A DNA stretch of 64,000 nucleotides, taken from the NCBI GenBank assembly GCA_040544425.1, contig JBEONO010000003.1:186001-250000 (forward strand), read 5' to 3'. The notes below the pieces were generated by a model. That model saw only the letters and a program-made list of their open reading frames with translations, ran no database searches and was not told the origin of the DNA. The position numbers and the translations under genes are program-made. The stretch comes from Solimicrobium sp040544425 (lineage in GTDB: Bacteria; Pseudomonadota; Gammaproteobacteria; Burkholderiales; Burkholderiaceae_D). Positions 16,787-25,404 of this stretch are shown here, one piece after another; position 1 is the stretch's first letter, and each line of letters starts with the position of its first letter.

Positions 16787-18219
16787 ATTCAGAGAGCCGA
16801 ACGCGCCCGCTGTGTGTGGATCTGGATGGCACGCTGATCCATAGCGATCTGCTGTTGGAAACGTTTTTACTGCTGTGTAAGCGCAATCCTTTATATCTGC
16901 TGCTGGTTCCATTTTGGCTGCTGCAAGGTAAAGCGGTGTTAAAAGCCGAAATTGCCAAGCGCATTCAACTCAATCCGGTCGCCTTGCCCTACAACCTGGC
17001 ATTCATGAGCTGGCTCACAGAGCAAAAAGAGGGTGGTCGGGTTTTATGGTTGTGCACGGCGTCGAATTATCGCCTGGCCGATCAGGTGGCAGAACACCTG
17101 ACGATGTTTGAAGGTGTGTTGGCCAGTACCGATTCGGTGAATATGTCCGGATCGACCAAGGCGCGCCATCTGGTTGAAAAATTTGGCGAGCGCGGGTTTG
17201 ATTATTGCGGTAATCATCATGTCGACCTGGCGATCTGGACGAAGAGTTATCAGGCGATTGTGGTCAATGGTGATGCCGGGCTTGTTCAAAAAGCGACTGT
17301 TCTGACTGAAAACAAGGACACGCTGGTCTTCCCCAAAAAGCCCGGCTTTATAAAACCGGTCTTGAAAGCGCTGCGCCTGCATCAATGGGCAAAAAACATG
17401 TTGATCTTCGTGCCGCTGGTTGCCGCACACCAGATGGGCAATATGACCGCAATGTCGCAGGCAGTGATGGCGTTTTTTGCCTTTGGCCTGTGTGCGTCTT
17501 CGGTCTACCTGTTAAACGATATGCTGGATCTGGAGTCCGATCGTCTGCATGCCAGAAAACGCAAACGTCCGTTTGCCTCGGGCGACCTGTCGCTGGTGGT
17601 GGGCTTTGCCTTGATTCCGCTGTTGTTGATCGGGGTAGTGTTGTTTGCGCATGCACTACCGGTTAAATTCTGGATTGCCCTGGGGGCGTATTATTCGCTG
17701 ACGGTTGCCTATTCGTTTGGCCTGAAAAGCGTTGCGCTGATCGATACGATTGCGCTGGCCGGTTTATATACGGTGCGCATCGTGGCCGGTGCCAAGGCAA
17801 TTGATGTGGCGCTGTCATTCTGGCTGTTGCTGTTCTCGGTATTTCTGTTTTTGAGTCTGGCGTTGGTGAAACGCTATGCGGAACTGGACGCTTTGCAACG
17901 TCAGGGCAAATTGAAGGCTGCCGGTCGCGGCTACCATGTGGAAGATCTGCCAATTCTGCAGAGTATGGGCGCTGCGTCAGGATTCTTGTGCGTGCTGATT
18001 TTGGCGCTGTATATTAATTCGCCGGAAGTGCTCAAGCTGTACCGTTTGCCTCAGGTGATCTGGTTCTTGTGCGTGTTGCTGCTGTTCTGGATCAGCAGGG
18101 TCTGGCTGATTACCCATCGCGGTGATATGCATGATGATCCGGTTGTATTTGCGATCAAGGACCCGGTCAGCATCGTAGTCGGTGTATTGGTCGGACTTAC
18201 GGTTTTAATCGCGACTTAA
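16783..18219 (+). CDS. HAD-like phosphatase / UbiA prenyltransferase fusion (DPPR-synthase-like)
   Basis: The 478-residue protein joins an N-terminal HAD domain (DLDGT at residues 13-17, CTAS near 91) to a C-terminal UbiA membrane prenyltransferase domain (about 190-478). UbiA is marked by NDMLDLESD at 245-253, the Mg-diphosphate motif, followed by KRKRPFASG. Closest functional relatives by context are decaprenyl-phosphate phosphoribosyltransferases (Rv3806c-like), which make polyprenyl-phosphoryl-phosphoribose; the HAD part could then remove the 5-phosphate. The HAD motif IV region reads GNHHVDLAIW, with only one acidic residue where two are usual. Start ATG 16783 follows GGAGAGG. It runs into the DprE1-like gene by TAATG. 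Confidence 0.85.
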   Translation: MNSESRTRPLCVDLDGTLIHSDLLLETFLLLCKRNPLYLLLVPFWLLQGKAVLKAEIAKRIQLNPVALPYNLAFMSWLTEQKEGGRVLWLCTASNYRLADQVAEHLTMFEGVLASTDSVNMSGSTKARHLVEKFGERGFDYCGNHHVDLAIWTKSYQAIVVNGDAGLVQKATVLTENKDTLVFPKKPGFIKPVLKALRLHQWAKNMLIFVPLVAAHQMGNMTAMSQAVMAFFAFGLCASSVYLLNDMLDLESDRLHARKRKRPFASGDLSLVVGFALIPLLLIGVVLFAHALPVKFWIALGAYYSLTVAYSFGLKSVALIDTIALAGLYTVRIVAGAKAIDVALSFWLLLFSVFLFLSLALVKRYAELDALQRQGKLKAAGRGYHVEDLPILQSMGAASGFLCVLILALYINSPEVLKLYRLPQVIWFLCVLLLFWISRVWLITHRGDMHDDPVVFAIKDPVSIVVGVLVGLTVLIAT

Positions 18220-19547
18220 TGGCTACAGAAATGCCTAAAGAAATGCTTACATCATGGGGTCGCGTGCAGCGCTCCGAGCAAGACGTGGTGGCGGTCGGTA
18301 ATCGATTTGATGCCCTGTCGCTGGGCGCTGACGCATCGATCTCCTGTCTGCCGTATGGCAATGGTCGCAGCTATGGCGACAGTTGTCTGAACAGCGGCGG
18401 GATTGCGATCAAAACGCGCTCGCTCGATAAATTCATTGCGTTTGATCCGGCCACCGGTGTGCTGCGCTGCGAAGCGGGGGTGCTGTTGTCGGAAATCTTG
18501 GCGCTGGTCGTCGGGCAGGGCTGGTTCTTGCCGGTTACGCCGGGAACGCGGTTTGTGACGGTGGGTGGGGCGATTGCCAATGATGTGCACGGCAAGAATC
18601 ATCATGTGGCCGGAAATTTTGGCCGCTTCGTGAATCAGTTTGAGCTGCTTCGCTCAGATGGTCAGCGCCTGATTTGTTCGCGCAGCGAGCATGCCGATTT
18701 TTATGCGGCGACCATCGGAGGATTGGGTTTGACCGGGATGATCACCTGGGCCGAAATCCAGCTCAAGCGTGTCAGCAATCCCTGGATCACAACCGAAACA
18801 ATCCGCTATGAATCGCTCGATGAATTTTTTGAGCTGTGTGCCGAGTCTGATCAGGATTATGAATACACGGTCTCCTGGGTCGATTGTGTGAGCAGCGGCA
18901 AGGCGCTTGGCCGGGGTTTGTTCATGCGTGGCAATCACGCGCCGGCCGGGACTGTGCCGGTCAGGTATGCATCCAAAGTGAAGACCTTTCCGTTTGTGCC
19001 GCCGGTATCGCTGGTCAATTCCCTGACCTTGAAGCCGTTTAATACTGCTTACTATTACAAGCAATTCGAACGCAGCCGCCGCCAGGTGCAGCACTATGAA
19101 CCGTTTTTCTATCCGCTCGATGGCATTCTGGAATGGAACCGGATGTATGGGCCGGAAGGGTTTTATCAATATCAGTGCGTGATCCCTGAGCAAAACGGCA
19201 GGGCTGCCATTTCTGCACTGCTGGATGAAATTGCGCGCAGTGGTCTGGGTTCATTTTTGGCGGTGCTGAAAATTTGCGGCGCGGTTGAGTCGCAGGGACT
19301 GTTGTCGTTTCCGCTGCCTGGGGTTAGTCTGGCGCTGGATTTTCCGAATCGGGGCGCGAGTTTGCAGCAGTTATTCGCCAGGATGGATTTAATTCTGGCC
19401 GAGGCAGGAGGGCGGCTGTATCCGGCTAAGGATGGGCGGATGCCGGGCAGTCTGTTTCGCAGCGGCTATCCGCGCTGGCAGGAGATGTCTGCTTATATTG
19501 ATCCGCGCTTTTCATCGTCGTTTTGGCGACGGGTGACCGAAAATTAG
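18219..19547 (+). CDS. DprE1-like FAD-linked oxidoreductase
   Basis: A 442-residue FAD-linked oxidase of the decaprenylphosphoryl-beta-D-ribose 2'-oxidase type. FAD-binding marks are YGNGRSYGDS at residues 46-55 and PGTRFVTVGGAIANDVHG with GKNHH near 108-129, close to mycobacterial DprE1. Lys404 in PAKDGR matches DprE1 Lys418. The residue matching Cys387 of M. tuberculosis DprE1, the covalent benzothiazinone target, is Ala372 here (alignment from memory). With the SDR that follows it would epimerise polyprenyl-phospho-ribose to arabinose. Start overlaps the HAD-UbiA stop (TAATG). Confidence 0.88.
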   Translation: MATEMPKEMLTSWGRVQRSEQDVVAVGNRFDALSLGADASISCLPYGNGRSYGDSCLNSGGIAIKTRSLDKFIAFDPATGVLRCEAGVLLSEILALVVGQGWFLPVTPGTRFVTVGGAIANDVHGKNHHVAGNFGRFVNQFELLRSDGQRLICSRSEHADFYAATIGGLGLTGMITWAEIQLKRVSNPWITTETIRYESLDEFFELCAESDQDYEYTVSWVDCVSSGKALGRGLFMRGNHAPAGTVPVRYASKVKTFPFVPPVSLVNSLTLKPFNTAYYYKQFERSRRQVQHYEPFFYPLDGILEWNRMYGPEGFYQYQCVIPEQNGRAAISALLDEIARSGLGSFLAVLKICGAVESQGLLSFPLPGVSLALDFPNRGASLQQLFARMDLILAEAGGRLYPAKDGRMPGSLFRSGYPRWQEMSAYIDPRFSSSFWRRVTEN

Positions 19548-19586
19548 ATTGCACAATTCGAAGTACTAATCAATCAGGAAAACAGG

Positions 19587-20324
19587 ATGAAGAAAATTGT
19601 CATTATCGGCGCCAATTCTGCGATAGCCGAAGCCTCGGCACGGATCTGGGCGCAGCGCGGGGACTATGTGTTTTTGGTAGCGCGCAATCCAGAAAAGCTG
19701 GAGGCGCTTGCCGCTGATCTGCGTGTGCGGGGTGGTCCAAGAGTGGAAACCTGCTGCATGGATGTCAATGATGTCGCTGCGCACGTTGAGATGCTGGATG
19801 CGGCCGCGCAAAAGCTGGGCGGGATCGATACGATTCTGATTGCGCATGGCACGCTGTCGGATCAGGCTGCCTGCCAGCAGTCAGTGGAATTGACGATGAA
19901 GGAGATCAATACCAACGCCCTATCGGTGATCGCGCTGTTGACGGTGGTGGCAAATCGCTTTGAACAGCAAAAGGCTGGAACGATTGCGGTGATTTCATCG
20001 GTGGCTGGCGATCGCGGTCGTCAGAGTAATTATGTGTATGGCAGTGCCAAGGCGATGGTGACGGCGTTCACATCGGGCTTGCGTCAACGGATGCTGAAAT
20101 CTGGTGTTGCAGTGACGACGATCAAGCCGGGTTTTGTGGATACGCCGATGACGGCCAGTTTCAAGAAGGGCTTGCTGTGGGCGAAGCCGGATTACCTGGC
20201 CAAATGTATCGTTGATGCCTGTGACAACAGCCGCGACGTGGTGTATTCACCGTGGTTCTGGTATTGGATTATGGCGATTATCAAGACTATTCCTGAGTTT
20301 GTTTTCAAGAAGCTGTCGCTGTAA
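19587..20324 (+). CDS. DprE2-like short-chain dehydrogenase/reductase
   Basis: The 245-residue classical-type SDR has a Rossmann motif GANSAIAEA (residues 8-16), a Ser in ISSVAG (137/138) and the catalytic YGSAK (Tyr151, Lys155). A hydrophobic C-terminus (WFWYWIMAIIK) may dock it to the membrane. Placed 39 bases after the DprE1-like gene with an AGGAAAACAGG ribosome site, it most likely performs the NADH-dependent reduction of the 2'-keto intermediate, as DprE2 does in mycobacteria. It is the last gene of the set; a palindromic repeat follows. Confidence 0.88.
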   Translation: MKKIVIIGANSAIAEASARIWAQRGDYVFLVARNPEKLEALAADLRVRGGPRVETCCMDVNDVAAHVEMLDAAAQKLGGIDTILIAHGTLSDQAACQQSVELTMKEINTNALSVIALLTVVANRFEQQKAGTIAVISSVAGDRGRQSNYVYGSAKAMVTAFTSGLRQRMLKSGVAVTTIKPGFVDTPMTASFKKGLLWAKPDYLAKCIVDACDNSRDVVYSPWFWYWIMAIIKTIPEFVFKKLSL

Positions 20325-20358
20325 TTTACTGTAGTCTGCACTGCTCTTATTAGTTCAC

Positions 20359-20454
20359 GTCGTTCCCGCGGTTTCAGGCGGGAACCCAGTGTCGTATAGC
20401 TCTGGTAGTAAACTAAACGACGCCAGGTTCCAGCCAAACCCCCTCGGGAACGAC
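20359..20454. repeat. Double-hairpin palindromic repeat, copy A
   Basis: One of four copies of a roughly 95-base element. The left arm (20359-20395) starts GTCGTTCCCGC and contains a small internal hairpin (GTTCCCGC with GCGGGAAC); the right arm (20417-20454) is its inverted partner but is the most decayed of the set. The loop keeps TCTGGT as in the copies at 33805 (read in reverse) and 34287. It lies between convergent genes. Confidence 0.9.
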
Positions 20455-20477
20455 GTTGCTTTAATTCGAGTCCAGAC

Positions 20478-21479
20478 CTAATGCGGCTTGTTTTTTACCA
20501 TGTAAATAATGGCCTGCTTCTTCAACCAATAAAACGTCGACGGGAAATTGGTCTCGATATTGAAGATCACTTTGTTCTTGACCTTGCTCAAATCCTTGGG
20601 CTTAAAAATATAAGTCTGGTTGACTTTGTCGGTAGGCAGATCAAAGGTGCGAGTTTGCAATTGCAGGAATTTTTCCTGGTTTGGAATTGCGTGACAGGTA
20701 ATCGATGAACGCGAATTGGCCGTATCCTGGCTATCCAGCGAGCCATGGATGGTCAAGGCATTCCAAAACAGCACATCGCCCTGATTGAGCTTCGGTGCGC
20801 GAATAGCGAGTTTGGCGTCTTTGATTTTTTTGACGACCGACAAGATATAGTTCTCGTGATTTTCCGCGATATTGTTGTACAGATTGTGGTCGTCCAGTTT
20901 GATCTTGTGCGAACCCGGACAGATGAAAAATCTGCCTGCGCGTGCGGCAATATCTTCCAGTGCGATCCATGAACCGGCCATGCGGCCGATGGTTGCCGCG
21001 TCCAGATAATAACTGTCCTGATGTTCCCAGGTTGCTGAATTGCCTTCGAAGTACATCGATTGCACCACTTTCGGCGCGTCGTTGAACAGGGTGGTAAATG
21101 CCTTACTCAATCCAGGGTCGCTGATGATTTTGTCGGTGGCGTATTGACGGAATTTTGGAAAATAGTCGGGGTCGACGCTTTGTAAATTGAGGATCGGGTT
21201 CATGATCCAGCCGTTGCTGTTCTTGACGTGCTTTTCAACTTTTGCTGTCGCCTGACGGTACATGAAACCATCAAAACCTTTGACTTCACCATTCCACAAT
21301 TCTCTGATCGTTGCGCACTGTTCGTTTGAAATCAGATTTCGAATGATGACGTAGCCGTTTTCGTTATAGTAATTCAGGATATTGGCGGAATCATTTAAAT
21401 CGAATTTAGGAGACGGGTCTTCAGATTCATGTTCGGGGACACTCACCGGCAGACCGCGAGGCGTTTTTAATTCAATCAT
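20478..21479 (-). CDS. Phytanoyl-CoA dioxygenase (PhyH) family protein
   Basis: A 333-residue Fe(II)/2-oxoglutarate dioxygenase. EHQDSYYLD (about residues 156-164) gives the His-x-Asp, LTIHGSLDSQ near 250 gives the distal His, and NSRSSITCH supplies the 2-oxoglutarate-binding Arg. PhyH enzymes hydroxylate lipids, sugars or small metabolites; the substrate is unknown. It is followed by the CapK/PaaK-like gene upstream on the same strand (146-base gap), possibly with its own promoter (weak element at 21533). A decoration role for the surface glycan is inference. Confidence 0.88.
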   Translation of the reverse strand: MIELKTPRGLPVSVPEHESEDPSPKFDLNDSANILNYYNENGYVIIRNLISNEQCATIRELWNGEVKGFDGFMYRQATAKVEKHVKNSNGWIMNPILNLQSVDPDYFPKFRQYATDKIISDPGLSKAFTTLFNDAPKVVQSMYFEGNSATWEHQDSYYLDAATIGRMAGSWIALEDIAARAGRFFICPGSHKIKLDDHNLYNNIAENHENYILSVVKKIKDAKLAIRAPKLNQGDVLFWNALTIHGSLDSQDTANSRSSITCHAIPNQEKFLQLQTRTFDLPTDKVNQTYIFKPKDLSKVKNKVIFNIETNFPSTFYWLKKQAIIYMVKNKPH

Positions 21480-21532
21480 TTTCTTCCCTGACTATGATGG
21501 GTGACGTAAACGGACAATGCTAAGCAGCTAAC

Positions 21533-21563
21533 ACTTTAGCGCGTAAATTTGACATCGTCGTGA
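21533..21563 (-). promoter_or_regulatory. Degenerate conserved upstream element before the PhyH gene
   Basis: On the minus strand TCACGACGATGTCA matches the left core at 12 of 14 positions of the 13971 copy, and TAAAGT stands at the spacing where CTAC/TACNNT occurs in the others. The implied leader is about 45 bases. Support is weaker than for copies 1 to 3. Confidence 0.3.
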
Positions 21564-21624
21564 CAAGCATCAGTTGAGTTAACTTACCCTCTCCAGCGGG
21601 CACAGTTCATGGCTTTCGTAACAG

Positions 21625-22917
21625 CTAAGACAGGACATGGGATGATTGAGTGGCGTTGGTGAGGGTCGATTTACGAATCACAAAGCTGTGCTTGCCGTTT
21701 GGCAGGCTGGTGAAGGGGAGGTTGTAAATAATGTTCAGGTGCTTGAACACCAGAGTCTTGCTGATAATTTCACGTACGTTATGTTCCAGCAGTGCCAACT
21801 CCTGATCGTCAAGTTGTTTGACATGCAGGTTAACGTCGAGCTGTGTTTCGTCGAAGATGACCTGGAACGACAGGATGCGCACGTCTTCGCGGAACAGATA
21901 AATAAAGAACAGCGAATGTACTGTTGTGCCACGCGTATCGACAACCATATCGTTCTGGCGTCCAAGCACTTCGTCCAGCAGCGGAAAGCCTCGTCCACAG
22001 GGGCACTGGCGACCGGATTGTCTGACGATGTCACCGGTGTTATAACGTGGCATGAACATGGTGCGGTTCGACAGATCGGTTGAGATGAACTGGCCGTCAG
22101 GCAGTACTTCGGTATAGCTGCGCGTGGAGATTAAATGAAAGCCATTGCGATGCTCGCATTCAAACGCCGATACTCCGGCATCGTGACAACCGTATTGACT
22201 GTAGCAGGGCACGCCAAATGCAGCTTCAATATCTTTACGCATGACCGGCGTCATGGTTTCTGCGGTACAGACTATGCCACGCAAATTCGTACTCAAGGTT
22301 TTGCCTGCGTCCAGAAAATGGCGCGCCAGTAGATGAACTGCTGACGGATAGCCGTACAGCAGCCGGATCGCGCTGTTTTGCAGCTGGCGGCCGTATTCGC
22401 TCATGGTTTCCGCGGTCATGTTAAATGCTGACAGCAAGGTGACGTTGAGCAGCCGGAAATAAATACTTTGTTTGTATCCGGTGGCAAACAGCGATGGACC
22501 GGCCAGAAACGCGACCTTGTCACCAAATTTGAACCCGGCTACTTCCCACGACAAATAAATCCCAGCCCATAAATAGGACTGGGACTGCACGCCAGTGTAA
22601 TAAATTAAGGGGACGCCAGTTGATCCTCCGGTTTTTTTCCGAATCACGGCGCCCTTAAAATTCGGGTTCATTAATTCGTTAAGGTGTTGATTGACAAACG
22701 GCTTGTCGATGATAGGCAAATCCTCAAAACGGGTAACCTGTCTGAACATGGGCACGGCTTCGCGCAATTCATTGAAATACTGTTCCAGCTGCTTTTGTGT
22801 TCTTGCATTCAACTGTTCCGGGCTTTCAAACTGCCAGGCACGTAATGACTTCAATAACCCTACCGAATCTGTTCCTCTGGCTATATCGATTAGTCGGTAT
22901 CTGATTGCCAAACTCAT
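21625..22917 (-). CDS. CapK/PaaK-like AMP-dependent ligase
   Basis: The 430-residue protein belongs to the phenylacetate-CoA ligase/coenzyme F390 synthetase family, often annotated CapK in polysaccharide loci. Marks are the ATP-binding TGGSTGVPL (about residues 101-109), YGYPSAVHLL near 195, YSQYGCHDAG near 250 and RYNTGDIV near 310, plus a CPCGRGFP region. It probably activates a carboxylic acid as an adenylate for transfer to a glycan or small molecule. Start ATG 22917 is preferred: CAGGAGTT stands just before it and the protein begins to look like the family there; a longer in-frame ORF to 23118 adds low-complexity sequence. Confidence 0.85.
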   Translation of the reverse strand: MSLAIRYRLIDIARGTDSVGLLKSLRAWQFESPEQLNARTQKQLEQYFNELREAVPMFRQVTRFEDLPIIDKPFVNQHLNELMNPNFKGAVIRKKTGGSTGVPLIYYTGVQSQSYLWAGIYLSWEVAGFKFGDKVAFLAGPSLFATGYKQSIYFRLLNVTLLSAFNMTAETMSEYGRQLQNSAIRLLYGYPSAVHLLARHFLDAGKTLSTNLRGIVCTAETMTPVMRKDIEAAFGVPCYSQYGCHDAGVSAFECEHRNGFHLISTRSYTEVLPDGQFISTDLSNRTMFMPRYNTGDIVRQSGRQCPCGRGFPLLDEVLGRQNDMVVDTRGTTVHSLFFIYLFREDVRILSFQVIFDETQLDVNLHVKQLDDQELALLEHNVREIISKTLVFKHLNIIYNLPFTSLPNGKHSFVIRKSTLTNATQSSHVLS

Positions 22918-23187
22918 TGCAACTCCTGATTTGTCTGCCTGAATTGAATCAGGCGATGGCGTAGTTTGTGTGATGCGTGATGCTATGGTCAGTTTAGTGC
23001 TGCTTTCCACTTGGTACTGATCCGCTTGGATATTTTGTTGTTGTGGTCTTAGGTCATACAGCAAACTGGCAGGCCGCGGTATCAATGAATTCGCGGCGCC
23101 AGCCGATGTTTGCATCAATTACCACGACCAAAAATAGTCTGCAATTCTATATTGAAGAAAATCAGCCGTGCTGTAGTTGTTCAACTA

Positions 23188-24072
23188 TTATTCAACGCCA
23201 TGCGCATGGAACCAGTCAATACAACGTTTCCAGCTATCTTTCGCATCGTCCTGCACATAAGTCGGACGATAATCAGCGTGGAAGGCGTGCCCGGATTTGG
23301 GGTATACCACGATTTCCGATTTGCTCGATCCTTTGGCCAGGGCATCCTTCATCTGCTGAATTGAGGCTGCAGAAATACCAGGATCTTTGCCGCCATATAA
23401 CCCCAAAACGGGCACGGTCAAGGTGGGCGCGATGTCTATCGGGTTGTGCGGACTCAGTGCAGTCGGCGCGCCATCTGGAACCAGCCGGCCATACCATGCA
23501 GCGGCGGCCTTCACTTCTGGATTGTGCGCGGCATATAACCAGGTGAAACGGCCACCCCAACAAAAGCCGGCAATGGCAATCTTGTTGGCATCACCACCGT
23601 TGCGCTTGGTCCAGGCGACTACTGCATCCAGATCGCCCAGTACCTGTTCATCCGGAACTTTGGAGACGACTTCTTTCATCAATTGCGCGATGTTGTCGTA
23701 ATTGGCCGGTTCGCCCTGTCTGATGAACAGTTCTGGCGCGACGGCCAGGAACCCCAGTTTGGCGAACCGACGTGCAACATCGGCGATGTGTTCATGCAGT
23801 CCGAAGATCTCGGAAATCACCAGTACCACCGGCAGATTGCTTTTGCCTTTGGGCGCTGCCATATACACCGGCACCGGCTGGCCGCCAATATCCAGAGTGA
23901 ATTCACCCTCATTCAACCCTTCCCCGTCGGTCTTGATGACGGTTTTGGCGCAAATCGGCATGGCCGCCGCTGCAAAACCCAGACCTACTGCGCTCTTGAT
24001 AAAGTCGCGTCGTTCCATGGGTTTTTCCTGAATGCCAACTAAGCTATCGAACTCTGACTGAAAGTGCCGCAT
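23188..24072 (-). CDS. Dienelactone hydrolase family protein with twin-arginine-like signal
   Basis: A 294-residue alpha/beta hydrolase. GFCWGG (Cys nucleophile near 170), GGKDPG (Asp near 230) and SGHAFH (His near 262) form the Cys-Asp-His triad of dienelactone hydrolases; SEIFGL supplies the Glu. The N-terminal ERRDFIKSAVGLGFAAAAMP stretch, about residues 20-39, looks like a Tat signal, implying a periplasmic enzyme. Start 24072 has GGAG before ATG; ATG 24018 (MERRDF) is a workable alternative. Family substrates are dienelactone-like esters; the real one here is unknown. It stands alone between the polysaccharide locus and oxyR. Confidence 0.88.
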   Translation of the reverse strand: MRHFQSEFDSLVGIQEKPMERRDFIKSAVGLGFAAAAMPICAKTVIKTDGEGLNEGEFTLDIGGQPVPVYMAAPKGKSNLPVVLVISEIFGLHEHIADVARRFAKLGFLAVAPELFIRQGEPANYDNIAQLMKEVVSKVPDEQVLGDLDAVVAWTKRNGGDANKIAIAGFCWGGRFTWLYAAHNPEVKAAAAWYGRLVPDGAPTALSPHNPIDIAPTLTVPVLGLYGGKDPGISAASIQQMKDALAKGSSKSEIVVYPKSGHAFHADYRPTYVQDDAKDSWKRCIDWFHAHGVE

Positions 24073-24295
24073 AGGTCATCTCCTGAGGTTCTACGTTGTT
24101 TTTAGTTTAATTTTCCTGCTACTGCGTATTATTGCCATAAATCATCTTTTTTTGCATCATGTTATGTTGTCATTTATAGACAAGTTCAAGCGATGAACCA
24201 CAAATTAATTCAAAAACGGCAAGCTAACGCGTTCCGCGCTAAATAAACCGATTAATTTAAGTGTCCCTTTCGGGGATAATTCATTTGACCCCGTT

Positions 24296-25237
24296 TTAGC
24301 TCACGGTGGCATCTGGCATCATCAGCACGCCGGGCAGATCGCAGTTCAATATGACGTGCTGGACGGCTGCGATAGCGGCGTTGCGGGTAAAGCTCTTGCG
24401 CCAGACCAGGGCGACCTGACGACTTGGCACGGGAGCATTGAAAGGTAAGTGGCACAGCATGCCATCTGCACTGGTCGGATTGGGCGCCGAAGCCTTGGGC
24501 AACACGGTAATCCCGATTCCGGACGCGACCATGTGGCGGATGGTTTCCAGCGAGGAGCCTTCAAAGGTGCGGGCAATGCCGTCATCACTGGTTGCAAAGC
24601 GCGCCATCTCGGGACAGACCTCCAGAACCTGATCGCGAAAGCAATGGCCATTGCCGAGCAGGAGCATGGTTTCCGATTTTAATTCGTCGGCGTCGATACC
24701 ACTGCGCGTAACCCACGGATGCTGATTGGGGACCGCAACTACAAACGGCTCTTCGTAGACCGGCAGGGTCAGGAACCCGTTTTCTGGCAGGGGCAAGGCA
24801 ACGATGGCGGCATCCAGTTCGCCCTGACGCAGCAATTCCAGCAAGCGGGTAGTGAAATTTTCCTGCAGGACCAGTGGCATTTTCGGGGCATACGCAATCA
24901 TGCCCTTGACCAGCGTGGGCAGCAGGTAGGGCCCGATTGTGTAGATCACGCCGAGGCGAAATACCCCGGCCAGCGGATCGTTGTTTTGTTTGGCGATTTT
25001 TTTGATGGCGGCGGTTTGTTCCAGCACATGTTCGGCCTGGGCGACAATTTGCGCGCCGATGGCGGTGGTGCTGATTTCACTGCCGCCGCGTTCGAACAGG
25101 ATCACGCCTAATTCATCTTCCAATTTTTTGATCGCGACCGACAGCGTCGGTTGCGCAACAAAACATGCTTCTGCTGCGTGTCCGAAATGACGGTGACGTG
25201 CAACGGCGACAATGTATTTCAGTTCAGTGAGTGTCAT
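24296..25237 (-). CDS. oxyR: OxyR, peroxide-sensing LysR-type regulator
   Basis: The 313-residue protein has an N-terminal winged helix-turn-helix (about residues 1-60, TLSVAIKKLEDELG) and a LysR effector domain. Cys199 and Cys208 in GHCFRDQVLEVC fall at the same numbers as the redox disulphide of E. coli OxyR, so peroxide sensing is strongly supported. It would activate catalase, peroxiredoxin and similar genes. It sits upstream of recG in reverse orientation order typical of this bacterial group (oxyR and recG on one strand, queA divergent). Confidence 0.95.
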   Translation of the reverse strand: MTLTELKYIVAVARHRHFGHAAEACFVAQPTLSVAIKKLEDELGVILFERGGSEISTTAIGAQIVAQAEHVLEQTAAIKKIAKQNNDPLAGVFRLGVIYTIGPYLLPTLVKGMIAYAPKMPLVLQENFTTRLLELLRQGELDAAIVALPLPENGFLTLPVYEEPFVVAVPNQHPWVTRSGIDADELKSETMLLLGNGHCFRDQVLEVCPEMARFATSDDGIARTFEGSSLETIRHMVASGIGITVLPKASAPNPTSADGMLCHLPFNAPVPSRQVALVWRKSFTRNAAIAAVQHVILNCDLPGVLMMPDATVS

Positions 25238-25404
25238 GACATTTTTCTGGCCTCGACAGGCGCCTGTGCTTGGTATTTTTCTGTTAGCAGTGTAGGGCCA
25301 AGCGGTTTTTGTGGCTATGCTTATTGTGCAAATTGAGCGGATTTTATGGATTTTAATTGATCGCTTGCCTTAAATGCAATTTCACCTTGATTTGCTGGCC
25401 AAGT

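Noticed and set aside
22957..22985. TCACACAAAC on the minus strand before the CapK/PaaK gene as another conserved element
   Set aside because: It shares 11 bases with the weak copy at 15636 but lacks a CTAC/TACNNT at the right distance.
22918..23118. N-terminal extension of the CapK/PaaK-like protein
   Set aside because: It is low-complexity, while ATG 22917 has CAGGAGTT at the proper distance.
24240..24295. GTGTCC...GGGGATAATTCATTTGACCCC stretch after oxyR as a transposon end
   Set aside because: It looked like a mobile-element edge, but no partner repeat or transposase remnant is nearby.
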